From positions 8,990,001 to 9,054,000 of the forward strand of contig CM070511.1 of assembly GCA_036346375.1 (NCBI GenBank): a DNA stretch of 64,000 bases. The letters run 5' to 3'. This DNA is from Guadua angustifolia (Eukaryota > Streptophyta > Magnoliopsida > Poales > Poaceae). Below the pieces are notes generated by a model. The model worked only from the letters and a program-made list of their open reading frames with translations. It did not search any database and was not told where the DNA came from. Numbering within the stretch: the stretch's first letter is position 1; every line of letters starts with the position of its first letter. This document shows positions 23,501 to 34,543 of the stretch, one piece after another. Both the position numbers and the translations under genes were made by a program.

Positions 23501-25541
23501 GTCGCAAAATAAATTTTCCCCCAAAATACTCCAACTAAAACCGAGAAAAGATCGCTAAGGGAAATCGTGAAAACCCATAAAAACCGAACGACTAGACAAC
23601 TATGTGCATCCCTAGTTTACATGAATATTATCCATAAAATATGTGAGGATTTTTCAATCACAATCCTGGTTGTCAAGTGTCCAAAAGAAAGAGGAATCAA
23701 TTCAAATACTTCTTTTCTAAAAGAGATCAAGCCAAAACACAAAAGTCTCTTTTAGAAAAGCAAAAGCAGATATTTCCAGAATCTGTCTTTAATTTGAACA
23801 GGAGGTTGGTGGGTTTCTGCGGCTCACAAAATTGTGAGAAATTTTCTCCCTATGAGAAGATGAGTCGTGAAGCTCTCCACAAAAATTCAGATCAAAAAGC
23901 CAAGTAGAAAAATCATCATAAATCTATGAACACAGACAGTCAGAAACTTCGGGCAGAAAATTTGGGGCTTGGTTTTCACTTCATAGCACCCAAACGGTGA
24001 AACCAGTGGACTCCAAACTTTTTATAAAGATGGGTATAGGAGTCCCGCACAATCTCCAATAATAATCACTCCAGAAGGATTTTTCTAGATTTTTCTAAAA
24101 ATCAAAGACTAACTACTGCGCGAAGAACAAGTTCTGGACAGAACTGGAACTTGAAAGAAGAGATGATCTCTACTCAATCAAAGAGTGCAAAAGAGATGTA
24201 AAACCATATGAACACACTCAAAACATCCAAGATCAGCATTTAGAAGGAGGGGAGGCAAATCCAAATTGCATGAATATAGATTGCGGGAAAGTAAATGCGT
24301 AATGTAAATGCTGAATTTAAATTACGTAAAGTAAAGACATAATGTAAATGCGGAATTTAAATTCACAATGATGCAAAGAAATTTCTTTGTATTTCTGGTG
24401 GGAAGGTTTACAAAGCCTCACTTCATGTGGGCAAAGCTCAAAGGAGCAACTCCAACCTTCAAGGGGAGGAGGCCACCCCTCCACCCCTATTTATACAACT
24501 CTTGGGTCACCTACCACCCTTGGATGAGTCCTCAACCCTAGGACACTCATCTAAGGGCTAGGATTAACCCACTCACACAGCCATGCAAGGGCTAACCCAA
24601 AACCCACACACATACCGGGTTTTCTTGCACGGTTTTCAAAGCATACTACCTAGACCCGCTAACCTATCAACTAGACCGCAATCCGACGGCCCTCATTGAT
24701 CCACGCGGCATCTAGCTAGCATCATCTCCTTTCCTTATCTTCTTGGCTTGCCCGGACTCCGTCTCCGGTCATCTTCCGGCGATCTCCCGACCGTCTGGAC
24801 CTCCGACGCTCCTCGCCTAGTCCCGGTCATCCTCCGCCTCACCATGACCTAGCACCGTCGCCCTGCAACCATCAAAGACAAGGAAAAACCTTTCACATAG
24901 CAATGCCCACAAATATTTTCAATGATTATCCCACAATCATTAATCAATCATAATTGCGCCCAATGGTCCAGTGCTACTGCCCCCAGGCCGGTAGCACTAG
25001 GAAAAGCAACCAACACTCAAATTGCTTCAATTTGAAGATCCAATTCAAATCAAACTCAATTTCGAATCAAACCAAGCTCAACACTTGTCAATTATTCATC
25101 ACACACAAGGATAGACCTCCACATGGTCTTTCAAAGTGCCAATGGGTCAAACTGACTTCAAGCGGCGTGAAGGTCGACAAATACGGTATGCAATCGTGGA
25201 CCTCACGCAAGTCGACTCTGAGCGCGAACCGCTCGTCTCGCGAATGATGTGAGACAGTCTTCTACGTAATGGACATGTCAAGCAAACCTAAGAAGCGTAG
25301 GACAAGCGAGAAAGATTGTAGTAGTAAGCCAAAGCGACACGTGGTTCTCCAAGGCAAACGAAGGATTGTTGAGTTGAGGACGTCCACAGACGTGGAAGAG
25401 TATAGTCGATTCGACGAGCTCCCTCCTTTCGCTGTGGATGTCGACATAAGCCTCCTCAATGACACAGACGTGGATGCTCCTTTCATACGTCACGATCATA
25501 ATGAAGGAACACTTGTAAAGACAAAGTATGTGACTACTTGA
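20553..25541 (+). pseudogene. CACTA TNPD-type transposase, frameshifted and split
   Basis: Start MNRQWMYNADLRRESS at 20553 matches the transposase-associated N-terminal domain, with a CCPCVDCKNEKEHS cysteine motif. Next come the Transposase_21 blocks TTLELMQWKATNGVSDKGF (about 21035), MLRHPADGSQWRKVDR (21460), GLSTDGMNPFGE (21555), CIYNIPPWLCMKRKYIMM (21625) and SLDFMHITKNVCLNLLGYID (22220). A DUF4218 region (22500-22950, e.g. FPFERYMSVLKKYVRKR) and a DUF4216 region follow; the latter is cut after PLFKC and resumes as CQWVKLTSSGVKVDKYGMQ beyond the solo LTR. The tail (25269-25541) is lysine-rich, then ELPPF. Frameshifts or stops lie near 20940, 21010, 21370, 21745, 22425 and 23053. The family enzyme binds the element ends and cuts and joins DNA; this copy cannot make a full protein. 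Confidence 0.85.
23464..25133 (-). mobile_element. Solo Sirevirus-like LTR inserted in TNPD
   Basis: Plus-strand edges TGAAGGATCGAGATGGCG and ...CATGGTCTTTCA are flanked on both sides by AAGTG (23459-23463 and 25134-25138), a perfect 5-bp duplication, with no internal region. On the minus strand it starts TGAAAGACCATGTGG and ends CGATCCTTCA, like copia/Sirevirus LTRs. A minus-strand TATAAATA lies at 24488-24495. It interrupts the DUF4216 codons of the transposase. It is 1670 bp. Confidence 0.9.
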
Positions 25542-25554
25542 GATGTACCACTAC

Positions 25555-26165
25555 TGTATGAACTATGTATGTGTACCACTACTGTATGAAACATTCATAA
25601 GGAACTAATGCTCCCTTTGTAACTACAGATTTAAGTGTTGGGGTGAGGTGTGTGCACTGTGACCTTGCAATGTAACTAGGAAAGTGGCAACGATGTTCAC
25701 TTTCTTTTTGTACTAGTAAATCGTGCAGTACTACGCCTAGTCTCGTACTCACTCTCTCTGCCTTCATACGCCTAGTCTCCTACTCACTCTCTCTGCCTTC
25801 ATACGCCTAGTGCTAAAGTGCCAAAAGCATTTTTCAAAAATTAAAGTGCTTGTATTATGAATTTTTCAGATTTTTGTTATGAATTCTACAAATCCTCAAT
25901 TTTTTATTCTGATATTTTTCAGATTCTACAAATTCTGATATTTTATTATGAATTTTTTAGATTTTTGTTGATTTTATGTTTTACCTTTTTACTTTTACCA
26001 TTCTACCATTTCGCTTTATTGGGTTTTACTTTTACCATTCCAGTAATTGTGTAGTAAAAACCAACTGTGGAAGACCAATAATTGTCGACTGACTTCAATC
26101 CAATAATTGTGTAGTAAAAAACAAGACCAATAATTATCGGATTTCAATCCAATAATTGTGTAATA
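25555..26165 (+). repeat. Short tandem duplications 3' of TNPD
   Basis: ACCACTACTGTATGAA occurs twice (25550-25590). A ~35-bp unit, CGCCTAGTCTC(G/C)TACTCACTC... plus CTGCCTTCATA, is repeated at 25733 and 25769. CCAATAATTGTGTA(G/A)TAAAAA recurs around 26041, 26098 and 26148. These lie in the presumed TNPD 3' UTR/intergenic spacer. Confidence 0.7.
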
Positions 26166-26168
26166 AAA

Positions 26169-26452
26169 ACCGGGAACTCACTTCCACAAGCGGTTGGTAG
26201 TACAAACCGCTTGTGGAAGAGATTCTACAAGCGGTTGGTAATACCAACCGCTTGTAGTAGTGCTTCCGGGCTAATATTCAAAAGAATATGGTGCCCATAT
26301 AGGTTGACAAGATCTCTTCCTCCCCCCTGGCTAGCGCGTGGTGCTTGAGTGCGGGCTCGGCCGCGAGGGTTCGAACCCCACTCGCGCCCCCTAGCCATTC
26401 TTTTTTTGTTAGGCACATTTACAAGCGGTTGGTAATACCAACCGCTTGTAGA
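26169..26452. repeat. Internal CACTA-terminus-like palindromes
   Basis: In the middle of CACTA-1, ACAAGCGGTTGGTA and its complement recur at 26182-26219, 26225-26258 and 26421-26452, the same words as the right subterminal zone. One copy runs into TAGTAGTG (26255-26262), i.e. a complete CACTACTACAAGCGG terminus facing left. No matching partner end with a shared 3-bp duplication was found. Confidence 0.65.
26329..26396 (+). other. tRNA-like fold / possible SINE head
   Basis: GGCTAG (26329-26334) pairs perfectly with CTAGCC (26391-26396), like an acceptor stem. The fold contains GGTTCGAACCC (26368-26378), a good pol III B box and T-loop, with a nearby T run (26400-26407). The A-box region and anticodon arm are poor, so a functional tRNA is unlikely. 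Confidence 0.35.
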
Positions 26453-26518
26453 GGTCCCGGTATAAGTACGTCGACACCAAATTTTCTAAGTCTCCGCTCT
26501 CATACCACAAATTTTCTT

Positions 26519-26870
26519 AGTCCCCGCGTGCTCTCAGACCTCCTGTGTCTCACCGCCGCCGCCTCCGTCGAGACCCCCGCGCCGCCGTCCTCGTCGACGC
26601 CGTCGCCCTCGTCCGCCACACCACCATCCCGGCGCCACTCCACCCCCGGCACCACTCCACCCCCGGCGCCACTCCACCATCCCCGCGCGGGCGTGACCTC
26701 GTCGCCGCCTCCTCAGCCACCTCGCCGACGCCTCCGCCACCAAGCCGACGCCTCCTCCACCACCAAGCCGCCGCCACACCGCCATTCCACCCCGGAGGAC
26801 CGATGTATACCTGTGCATGCCGTCGTCCTCCCTCTCTAATTCGGCTGCCAACAAGGTGTTCGGTGAAATG
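26519..26870 (+). other. GC-rich leader or captured fragment
   Basis: A sharply GC-rich, CCG/CACC-repetitive block with overlapping ORFs on both strands (for example 26545-26892 plus). It has low-complexity Pro/Arg/Ser/His composition and no domain. It lies upstream of the second CACTA gene and may be its 5' leader or a captured host 5' end. No protein is claimed. Confidence 0.4.
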
Positions 26871-27234
26871 CCCACAAGGGTTTTGCGGTTGACATGTTAC
26901 TGTTCCTGATCCAAAAATGCACAAGCTACTAGCAGTATGGTTGCTAACAATCCGTAATGAAATTTTGGCCTTAGATTCTGGTTTGTAGCACTGACAATAG
27001 AGGGGATATATGTGCTTGGAGTATATGTGCTTGGAGTAAAATAGCTCTTCTGTCCTTTAATATGGAATTGCTGCATGTATTGGTGAACTGCCTTATACTT
27101 GATATTGCCATGATTCATTATATGAATGACATAATGTTGCCTTTATGTGATCTGTTGCCATATCTCTGAACTGCAGTGTCGTCAGCAGGGGCAGGCGCCC
27201 AAGAGACAGGGGCCCAACTCATATATTCTTTAGA

Positions 27235-27375
27235 ATATTATTGCTTATTTGCTAAAAAAAATAGTGAATCACACGGTTTCCACACTGCTATCATTTCCAA
27301 AAAATGAAATAAGGTTGTAAATCCACAACTCTACCGTGTGATTCACTATTTTTTTGAGCAAATAAGCAATAATAT
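27235..27375. repeat. Foldback element with 43-bp near-perfect arms
   Basis: Arm 27235-27277 (starting ATATTATTGCTTATTTGCT) is the reverse complement of 27333-27375 with one visible mismatch, around a 55-bp loop. It is probably a small MITE that inserted in the CACTA element. No clear target duplication was seen beyond the arms. Confidence 0.8.
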
Positions 27376-27623
27376 GTGAATTGTCAATTGTATATGTATA
27401 ATGTGAAATGTGTATGTATAATGTGAAATGTGTAAGTACATGTGAAAAGTGTAAGTATATGTGAAATGTCAAATTGTATATATATCATGTGAATTGTGTT
27501 AGTATATTTTCAAGTCGAAATAATATTATATTGGTTTTGTAGTGCAGAGGAAAGGAATTTATTACAATATGCTTGTGTTGTAATATGGTTGTTTATGTCA
27601 ACATTTTTTCGGAATTAGGATAG

Positions 27624-29829
27624 ATGGAGCAACCAGGACGTGGTGACCCTACTTTCGATGCGGGAGAACAGTTCTTGATGGACTCCATCGTCTTTGAGTA
27701 AGCTTCTTCTTGGCCGAGGCTAATGTTGGTTCCGGTGAGGCCGTTGACGCTGGAGCCACTGGTTCCGGTGAGGCCGTTGAGGCTGCAGTCGATGAAGCCA
27801 TTGACGCTGGAGCCATCGGTTCCGTAACTAATCGTTCCGACGAGGATGAGGTATAGCCAGAAGAATATAATCCCCGTGGACATGTTAATTAATCGCAATT
27901 CATTAATATAATACACTCTGACACGTTTATACATATGTTTGTGTATTTCAAGCCCCGTACATCGAGCAACCAACCCAAGCATCGGGGACCTAACAAGAAG
28001 CCATCCACAAAGCACGCGTTTACGGACGTTACCAACGAAGGGATGCCGGTTGCCCCTCTTTCAGTAGTTGGGTCGTACAACAACGCTTGCGGTTATCACG
28101 TGAGGGATCACGTCCCAATTAGCATCAGAAAATGGGCCGAAGTTTCTCAAGCTACCAAGGACATGCTCTGGCAAGATATTAAGGAAAATTTCACATTTCC
28201 TCAAGGGTCCAAAGATAAGGCCAAGAAATTCACTTTGAAGAAAATGGCAACCATGTTTCAGGCGTGGAAGACGTCTCTCACCCGCAAGTATGTGCAGAAG
28301 GGAGAAAGACCCGACTTCAACCAATTTCCTAAGTCGGCGGATCACCGGAAGCATTCGAGGAGTACAAGTTTGTCAGCGAAGGCCGATCATGAGTCGGAAG
28401 AACAAGGCCAATTCACAGAAGAAGAAATACCACCACCATCTTGGCATCGGTGGTTACCTCAAGGCTGTACCGAAATGGGAGAAGCTGGAAGGGATGAGCG
28501 CCTGCGCAATTGGTTTATGGGTCACAGGGGGAGCCTTTCAGATGACGGCAGCTTGGTGATGGCACCAGGAGTGCAAGAGCCTGGTCAAAGGATTGTACAA
28601 GCTGTCGAGCAGTCTCAGACAGGTACGTTTGTGCCAGATAGGGAGAATGACGTGCTAACACATGCCCTTCAAAACCCTGAGCATCCGGGACGGACACGAG
28701 GTATGGGCAAGCATACGCCGTGGAAGTACGGTTTCGCCAAGGATGCGGATACGTATAGGAGCCGGCAGAGAAGCAAAACAAGAGAATCATATAAAGTGTA
28801 CCAATTGGAACAAGAGCTCAGAGCAACCCAGGCTAGCATCGGCGACATAATTGCGCAACAAGTACAAATTGCCCTCAGCAAGCTTCAGGGACTAGGTCCG
28901 AGCAATCAGCCGGACGCCGTGATCAGCCCCTCCACGCGGCGGAGTAGCTGCACTTCCACCGGGGCCCCTGAAGCGGAGAACTTGCTAGCCCGTTACCCCG
29001 TGGATGACATAAGGGTTCGCCGCCAGTGTGAGCTACACGTTGATGCGCGTAACCTCTCCATTAAGGTGGCTTACGGCATGGCATTTCCGGTGGAGCAGGG
29101 CCAGACGTTCCACTGTAAGGAGATACCCCCGGGTTACTCGAAGGTCGCGGTGGACGAGGTGCTGAGCGGATTCGAAGAACTTCACCTCGATATTGCTGGA
29201 GGCGACAACGTGAACAAGCTTGGACAGGCCCTTCACAATATCATCCTCTGGTGCAAACGATACATCATATTTCCAGATGGTGTGGGCGTCATCTCCACCA
29301 CGGCAACCCACGCCTCCAACGTCACCTCCACGTAATGCCTCGCCGCAAACAGCGAGCACGCCTCCTCCACCACCCGCTCCACGAAGCCCTACTCCGCCAC
29401 CACCATCTCAAACAAAACGAACCCCCAGAAAACCACGCCCACCATCTCCTCCAAGGAAGAAGCTCGATAGCGAAAGGCTCCACCCGCTCCCAAGAAGGCC
29501 TCCTCCACCGATCAACAAAGACAAAGGAACCTCCAAAGAGGCCATATGATATGACTAAGGAGGAGAGTGACGCGTCAGAAAATGCAATTGGTCGCACACT
29601 TCGCAAAAAAGAAGCCAGAGCCAAAGAAGGTACCAATTGATCCAAAAGCGGCGGAACACTTCGCGACATGCCGTGCAAAGCCACTGGCTGTGCCGTCCAG
29701 CTATGAACGAACAATAATGAAGGCTACACAGAAGAATAAACGTGGTCATGCGGCGGCGGCAAAGAACAAGAGAGACCAAAATCAGGAGAACCTCGAGAAA
29801 TTTATGAAGGGTGCAGGACTCGGTTCATG
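27624..29829 (+). pseudogene. CACTA second gene, 5' part: plant transposase (Ptta/En-Spm type) domain
   Basis: ATG at 27624 (MEQPGRGDPTFDAGEQF) leads, after a frameshift at about 27700, into an acidic Gly/Ala/Glu repeat (GSGEAVDAGATGSGEAVEA). A GT-AG intron fits 27850-27951. The exon from about 27952 carries the Transposase_24 signature: RKWAEVSQATKDMLWQDIKE, FTLKKMATMFQAWKTSLTRK, FEEYKFVSEGRS, KYHHHLGIGGYLKAVPKWEK and RLRNWFMGHRGSL. These blocks lie in three frames, with shifts near 28345, 28390 and 28490 that together restore the first frame, which runs on to 29335. A Pro-rich linker (29340-29510), then PYDMTKEESDA and a basic segment follow in other frames. In this family the region is thought to bind subterminal repeats; the role here is inferred. 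Confidence 0.75.
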
Positions 29830-29889
29830 ACTACGACTCTTGGATTAACAGATGATCTCCCAATGGCAAAGGTCAAATGGCAATTTTAG

Positions 29890-31178
29890 TTGAGCCGGGA
29901 GTTTATTGACCCTAATGAGATAAATGATCTGCCAACCAAGATGCGGCAATTGCACGAATGGTACATGACAGAGTCCGCTCAAGGAAGAACGATGTTCCCC
30001 CTCCGTTTCAAAGAAGATGATTTTTATCGCGGGGACAACAACATATGGCTCGAATTCGAGGACTTCTACAATATTTACCATGTCGACTCCATCAACGTGT
30101 CTCTCATGAGCTGCTGGTGCCTGTAAGTGTCAAGCTCATACCTTTACCGTGTGCTTCCTCGAACAATAAAATTGCAACTGTTAAACTTATACCTTTCTAT
30201 GTAGAATGGAGATACAACGATGTAGAAAAGAGAACATCTTCAACGTGGGCTTCATCGACCCAGAGATTGTTAACGAGTTCGTCTTTGGATTGAACCGAAA
30301 GGATGTTGAAGATTACATTCTCGATGCATTCTTGGGACAGCACTACAAACCGTACATACTTCTGCCCTTCAACTTCGGGTACATATATATACAACCTCTC
30401 GTTCTTATATTTTCCAAGGCATTGATAATACTACTAGCTAGTTACATATATGTTGCAATACATGAATAGGTTTCACTGGATCCTTCTTGTCATCAAGCTT
30501 GATAGCAGCCAGATCGTTGTTCAAGACTCAAAAAGGACTCCGGTGGAAAATTATCAATATATCATTGACACCCTAAACAGGTATATAGCACATATATATA
30601 CGATATTTTTAATTCCTTATTATATATATTGAAATACCTTGCTAATTCCAACTCTGATAATTACTACTCGTAATAACGCATCACACAGGGCATTCGCAAG
30701 GTTCCGAAAGAAGCAACAAGGAGATTTCGAGAACGAATTTGATGTACAAATAAGAACTCGAGTACGTATTAAAGAATATTAATATGTCGTAATAGGTTTT
30801 CATCCCAATAATAATTGTTTTCTTTTCAAATTTCATCGCAGGTTCTACTGACGCATGAAGGAAACAACTTATGTGGCTATTATGTGTGCCACTATATGCA
30901 AAGTATTACCCACGGCGATGTCCGACAACCAACGCCGAGGTAGTGTGAACATGTCAATTTCTTAGTACTTAATTACACTTTAATTACATGTCCAGAGATT
31001 TATTTACTTCCCACTTTGTCAGCCCAACATCGATGAGTAAGGCGTGATCCCGCCGCACCGGGTTACAGCAATCCAAGAACAACTCATCGGCTTTATTGTC
31101 GATTTAGATTGTATCCACCAAAGGCGAGTTCCACGCAAATGGTTGGAAACCTTGTCTGAAATAAGGACAGTGAACTGA
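29890..31178 (+). pseudogene. CACTA second gene, 3' part: Ulp1-like C48 cysteine protease domain
   Basis: Exons fitting GT-AG are about 29890-30122, 30205-30378, 30470-30580, 30689-30761 and 30841 onward. They read continuously: FIDPNEINDLPTKMRQLHEW, FNVGFIDPEIVNEFVFGLNR, YILLPFNFG|FHWILLVIKL, VQDSKRTPVENYQYIIDTLN, then NLCGYYVCHYMQSI. The Ulp1/SENP catalytic positions His (HW), Asp (QDS) and Cys (LCGYYV) are all present. An in-frame stop occurs at 30941-30943 unless a GT at 30941 is used as a donor. Similarity to the family tail (AIQEQLIGFIVD) continues to a stop at 31176-31178. Such domains occur in several plant CACTA and Mutator-like transposon proteins, and their targets are not established. 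Because the upstream part is frameshifted, the domain could only be made from an internal start or a repaired copy. Confidence 0.8.
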
Positions 31179-31499
31179 CATCAACGTCGACCAAGGGCAC
31201 AAAGAGCGACGACGCAAGAAATGAGCTCAAGATTCACCCTTTTATTCTTTCAAACTTGTAAAAGTGGCTTATTATTTCATATGTTCACCAACTTGTTCAT
31301 TTTTTAGTATTAAGTTCGTATTTTTCTGTAAATGAACCTGTAATTATCTGAATGAGTACGCATGAATAATATATATTTAATTATTGTGTCAAAAAAACTC
31401 CTGTAGTTCTATTTATTTTAATTGTCAAAATCTATATCAAAAACCCCTCTGAAAACATATTCTATATTGAATATAATCAAAACGCGTGCTATCAGTCTC

Positions 31500-31740
31500 T
31501 TCACAAGCGGTTGGTAACTACAACCGCTTGTGGAGAGAGCCTCTCCACAAGCGGTTCGTAATACCAACCGCTTTTGGAGAGAGCCTCTCCACAAGCGGTT
31601 GGTAACACCAACCGCTTGTGAAAGTGTCCAACCAGAAGCGGTTCGGGGAACTGCTTGTGATACCCGACGGGGTATCACTCGCGGTTGCTTACAAGCGGTT
31701 CTAAAACCGCTTCTGAAAGCGGTTTCGAATCGCTTGTGTA
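31500..31740. repeat. Right subterminal repeats of CACTA-1
   Basis: Repeated CACAAGCGGTTGGTAA...CAACCGCTTGTGG pairs at 31502-31622, then AGAAGCGGTT / AAAGCGGTTTCG variants up to the terminus. Words differ slightly from the left zone (ACAAGCGG rather than AGAAGCGG). Confidence 0.8.
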
Positions 31741-31762
31741 TACCCGATCCACTATAGTGTGG

Positions 31763-32704
31763 AGTACTCTCTGACAAAAAAATATTTAAAATGCCTCCCA
31801 AATGGATGCAATCATACTTAGTGTATGCAATCCAATGACCATCGTACGATAAAGAGAGAGCTTGACTATAACACCACCTGTTTTAGATGGCTATGAAGTC
31901 AAATCGGATTAGAAAAAAATTTGGAGGCCGATCGGCCAGGTTGTAACACAATATGAGAATATTTGGCAAATTTATTTCATATATATATGGACATGCATGT
32001 TTGTATAAGAGATTGAATCCAAATAGAGATGCATGTATGCTAAAGGTAACTGGAATCGAAAATAAACAATATTAAAACAAGGTCTAATTCACACTGGCCA
32101 GCCGTGGATTCAGACATGAACTCCAACCGCATGCATCCGCGTATTGCAATAATAACTTCCTTTAAGACTTGAACAAAGTAGGTTTAATTTTTAACATCGT
32201 TCATATTCGTTTGTATTCCAAGCAAAACTAATCCAAAGGATGGGAAATAAAAAAAATCCATAAAAATTGAGATGGAACCTTCCAGCCATTTTGCACGTAG
32301 TAAACCATTGAGCAATTCATCACATAAATTTTCATAATAAATCAAGATTAAAGCTAGATCTCAAACTAAAACTAAACAGAACTAAATTACAAATGGCAAT
32401 AAAGTTGATTTGAATTTTAAATTAAAATAAAGTAAAATTAGAAAATAAAGACAAATTTAGAGCTAAAATTACATACAAAAATATAAGTTTGGATTTAATA
32501 AAATACATAAATAAAATTAGTATAGAATAAATATAATATAATATGTATAAATTCAAGTTCCAACTAAATTTAAATTTAGAATTATAAATTTGTAATCAAT
32601 TAATGAATTAAAATAAAATAATAAAATATATATTCAAACTAGGATTTAAACTAATTTGAAATGTATATAATCACAAAATTGAAATTATCCAAAAACTAGT
32701 TATG
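31763..32704. other. Spacer between the two CACTA elements, no gene
   Basis: Non-coding. From about 32290 it becomes extremely AT-rich (TAAAATTA/AATATAATATAATA words), and this composition resumes at 36704 after CACTA-2, showing that CACTA-2 split one AT-rich block. Confidence 0.6.
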
Positions 32705-32879
32705 ATTCACTACTACAGAAATGAACATCACAATCGGTTCTTTTTTATCATTTTGGTTGGTTTTGGTGGCAATACAAAGTCGTTAGATAGTGGTGAGGAG
32801 AAGCTATTACAGTTAGTTTTCACCTAATAGAGATGTGGTGTCATTACAATTGGTTCTTAGCTCAGAACCGTTGTGATGC

Positions 32880-34538
32880 TGAAGGATCGAGATGGCGAAC
32901 AGAGGGGGGGTAAATAGTCGCAAACAAATTTCCCCCCAAAATACTCCAACTAAAACCTCGAAAGGATCGCGCAAAGGAAATCGTGAAAAACCCGAACAAC
33001 TAGACAACTATGTGTACCCCTAGCTTGCATGGGTGAGTACCATAAAATATGTGGGGATTTTTAAGTCACAATTCTGGTTGTCTAGTGTTCAAAATAAGAA
33101 GGAATCAATTCAACTCTTACTTTTAGAAAGGAGATCAATTCAAATCGCAAAAGCCACTTTCAGAAAAGCAAAAGTAGAATTTCCAGAAGCTGTCCTCAAT
33201 TAGAACAGGTGGTTGGTGAGTTTCTGCAGCTCAAGAAATTTTTAGAATTTTTCTCTCTATAAGAATATGAGTCATGAAGAACTCCACCAAATTTCACCTC
33301 AAAAATCCTTACATAAAAACCATAAAAAATCAAAGAATATAGATAGTCAGGAACTTCAAGCAGAAAGTTTAGGGCTCAGTTTTCACCTTATGGCGCCCAA
33401 ACGGTGCAACAAGTGGACTCCAAAATTTTTATACAGATGAATATGAGAGTCCCGCACCTTCTCCAAAAAGAATAACTCAAAAAGTATTTTTATATATTTT
33501 TATAAAAATCAAATACTAACTACTACACGAAGAATAAGTTCTGGACAGAGTTGGAACTTGAAAGAAAAGATGATCTCTACTCAATCCAAGAGTGCAAAAG
33601 AGATGTAAAACCATATGAACACACTCAAGACATCCAAGATCAGCATTTAGAAGGAGGGGATGCAAATCCAAATTGCAAGAAAGTAAATTTGCGTGAAAGT
33701 AAATTGCAGGAATTTAAATGCTGAATTTAAGACATAAAGTAAATGCGTAATTTAAATTCAAGTATGAATGAAAAAGATTTGCATTTCTGAAAGAAGAAGG
33801 TTTACAAAGCCACACAACAAGGTGGGCAAAGCTCAATGGAGCACAAAAACCTCTACAACCTTCAAAGGGAGGAGGCTATCCCTCCACCCCTATTTATACT
33901 ACTCTTGGGCCACCTACCACCCTTGGATGAGTCCCTCAACCCTAGAGCACTCATCTAAAGGCTAGGATTAACCCACTTACATAGTCATGCAAGGGCTAAC
34001 GCAAAACCCACACACATACCGAATTTTCTTGCACAGTTTTCAAAGCATACTACCTAGACCTGCTAACCTATCAACTAGACCACGATCCGACGGCCCTCAT
34101 TGATCCACGCAGCATCTAGCTAGCATCAACTCCTTTCCTCGTCTTCTTGGCTTGCCCGGACTCCATCTCCGATTATCTTTCGGTGATCTCTCGATCGTCT
34201 GGACCTCCGACGCTCCTCGCCTAGTCCCGGTCATCCTCCGCCTCACCATGACCTAGCACTGTTGCCCTGCAACCATCAAAGACAAGGAAAAACCTTTCAC
34301 ATAGCAATGCCCACAAAGATATTCAATGATTATCTCAAAATCATTAATCAATTATAATTTCTCTCAAAGTTCTGGTGCTACCACCCCCAGGTTGGTAGCA
34401 CTAAGAAAAGCAACCAACGTCACTCAAATTGATTCAAATCCAATTCACTTCAAATCAAACTCAATTTCAAATCAAACCAAGCTCAAAACTGGTCAATTAC
34501 TCATCACACACAAGGATAGACCTCCATATGGTCTTTCA
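32880..34538 (-). mobile_element. Second solo LTR of the same Sirevirus-like family
   Basis: Same edges as the 23464 copy (TGAAGGATCGAGATGGCG ... TATGGTCTTTCA), flanked by GATGC on both sides (32875-32879 and 34539-34543). It is 1659 bp, collinear with the first copy, with scattered substitutions and small indels, and lies in the same orientation. Minus-strand TATAAATA is at 33891-33898. It sits just inside the left end of CACTA-2. Confidence 0.9.
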
Positions 34539-34543
34539 GATGC

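Larger units (their letters stand above)
19580..31759 (+). mobile_element. CACTA (En/Spm) DNA transposon, 12.2 kb
   Basis: Left end TACTACTACAGTATTGGGCA (first base C to T) and right end ...CCGATCCACTATAGTG are matching CACTA termini. TGG occurs just outside both (19577-19579, 31760-31762), giving the expected 3-bp duplication. Subterminal zones are dense in (A)AGCGGTT / AACCGCTT inverted words. The element carries a TNPD-type transposase, then a second gene with a plant transposase domain and a C48 protease, in the usual CACTA gene order. It has been invaded by a solo LTR (23464-25133) and a foldback (27235-27375). Both genes have frameshifts, so it is probably immobile by itself. Confidence 0.9.

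Noticed and set aside
26329..26396. A genuine tRNA gene
   Set aside because: Acceptor-like stem and B box are present, but the A box and a proper anticodon arm are not evident.
26345..26924. Overlapping ORFs on both strands in the GC-rich block as proteins
   Set aside because: Low-complexity CCG/CACC sequence is open in several frames; no domain or consistent start.
27235..27375. A microRNA precursor
   Set aside because: Arms are near-perfect and symmetric, as in MITEs; there is no mature-miRNA-like bulge pattern and it lies in a transposon.
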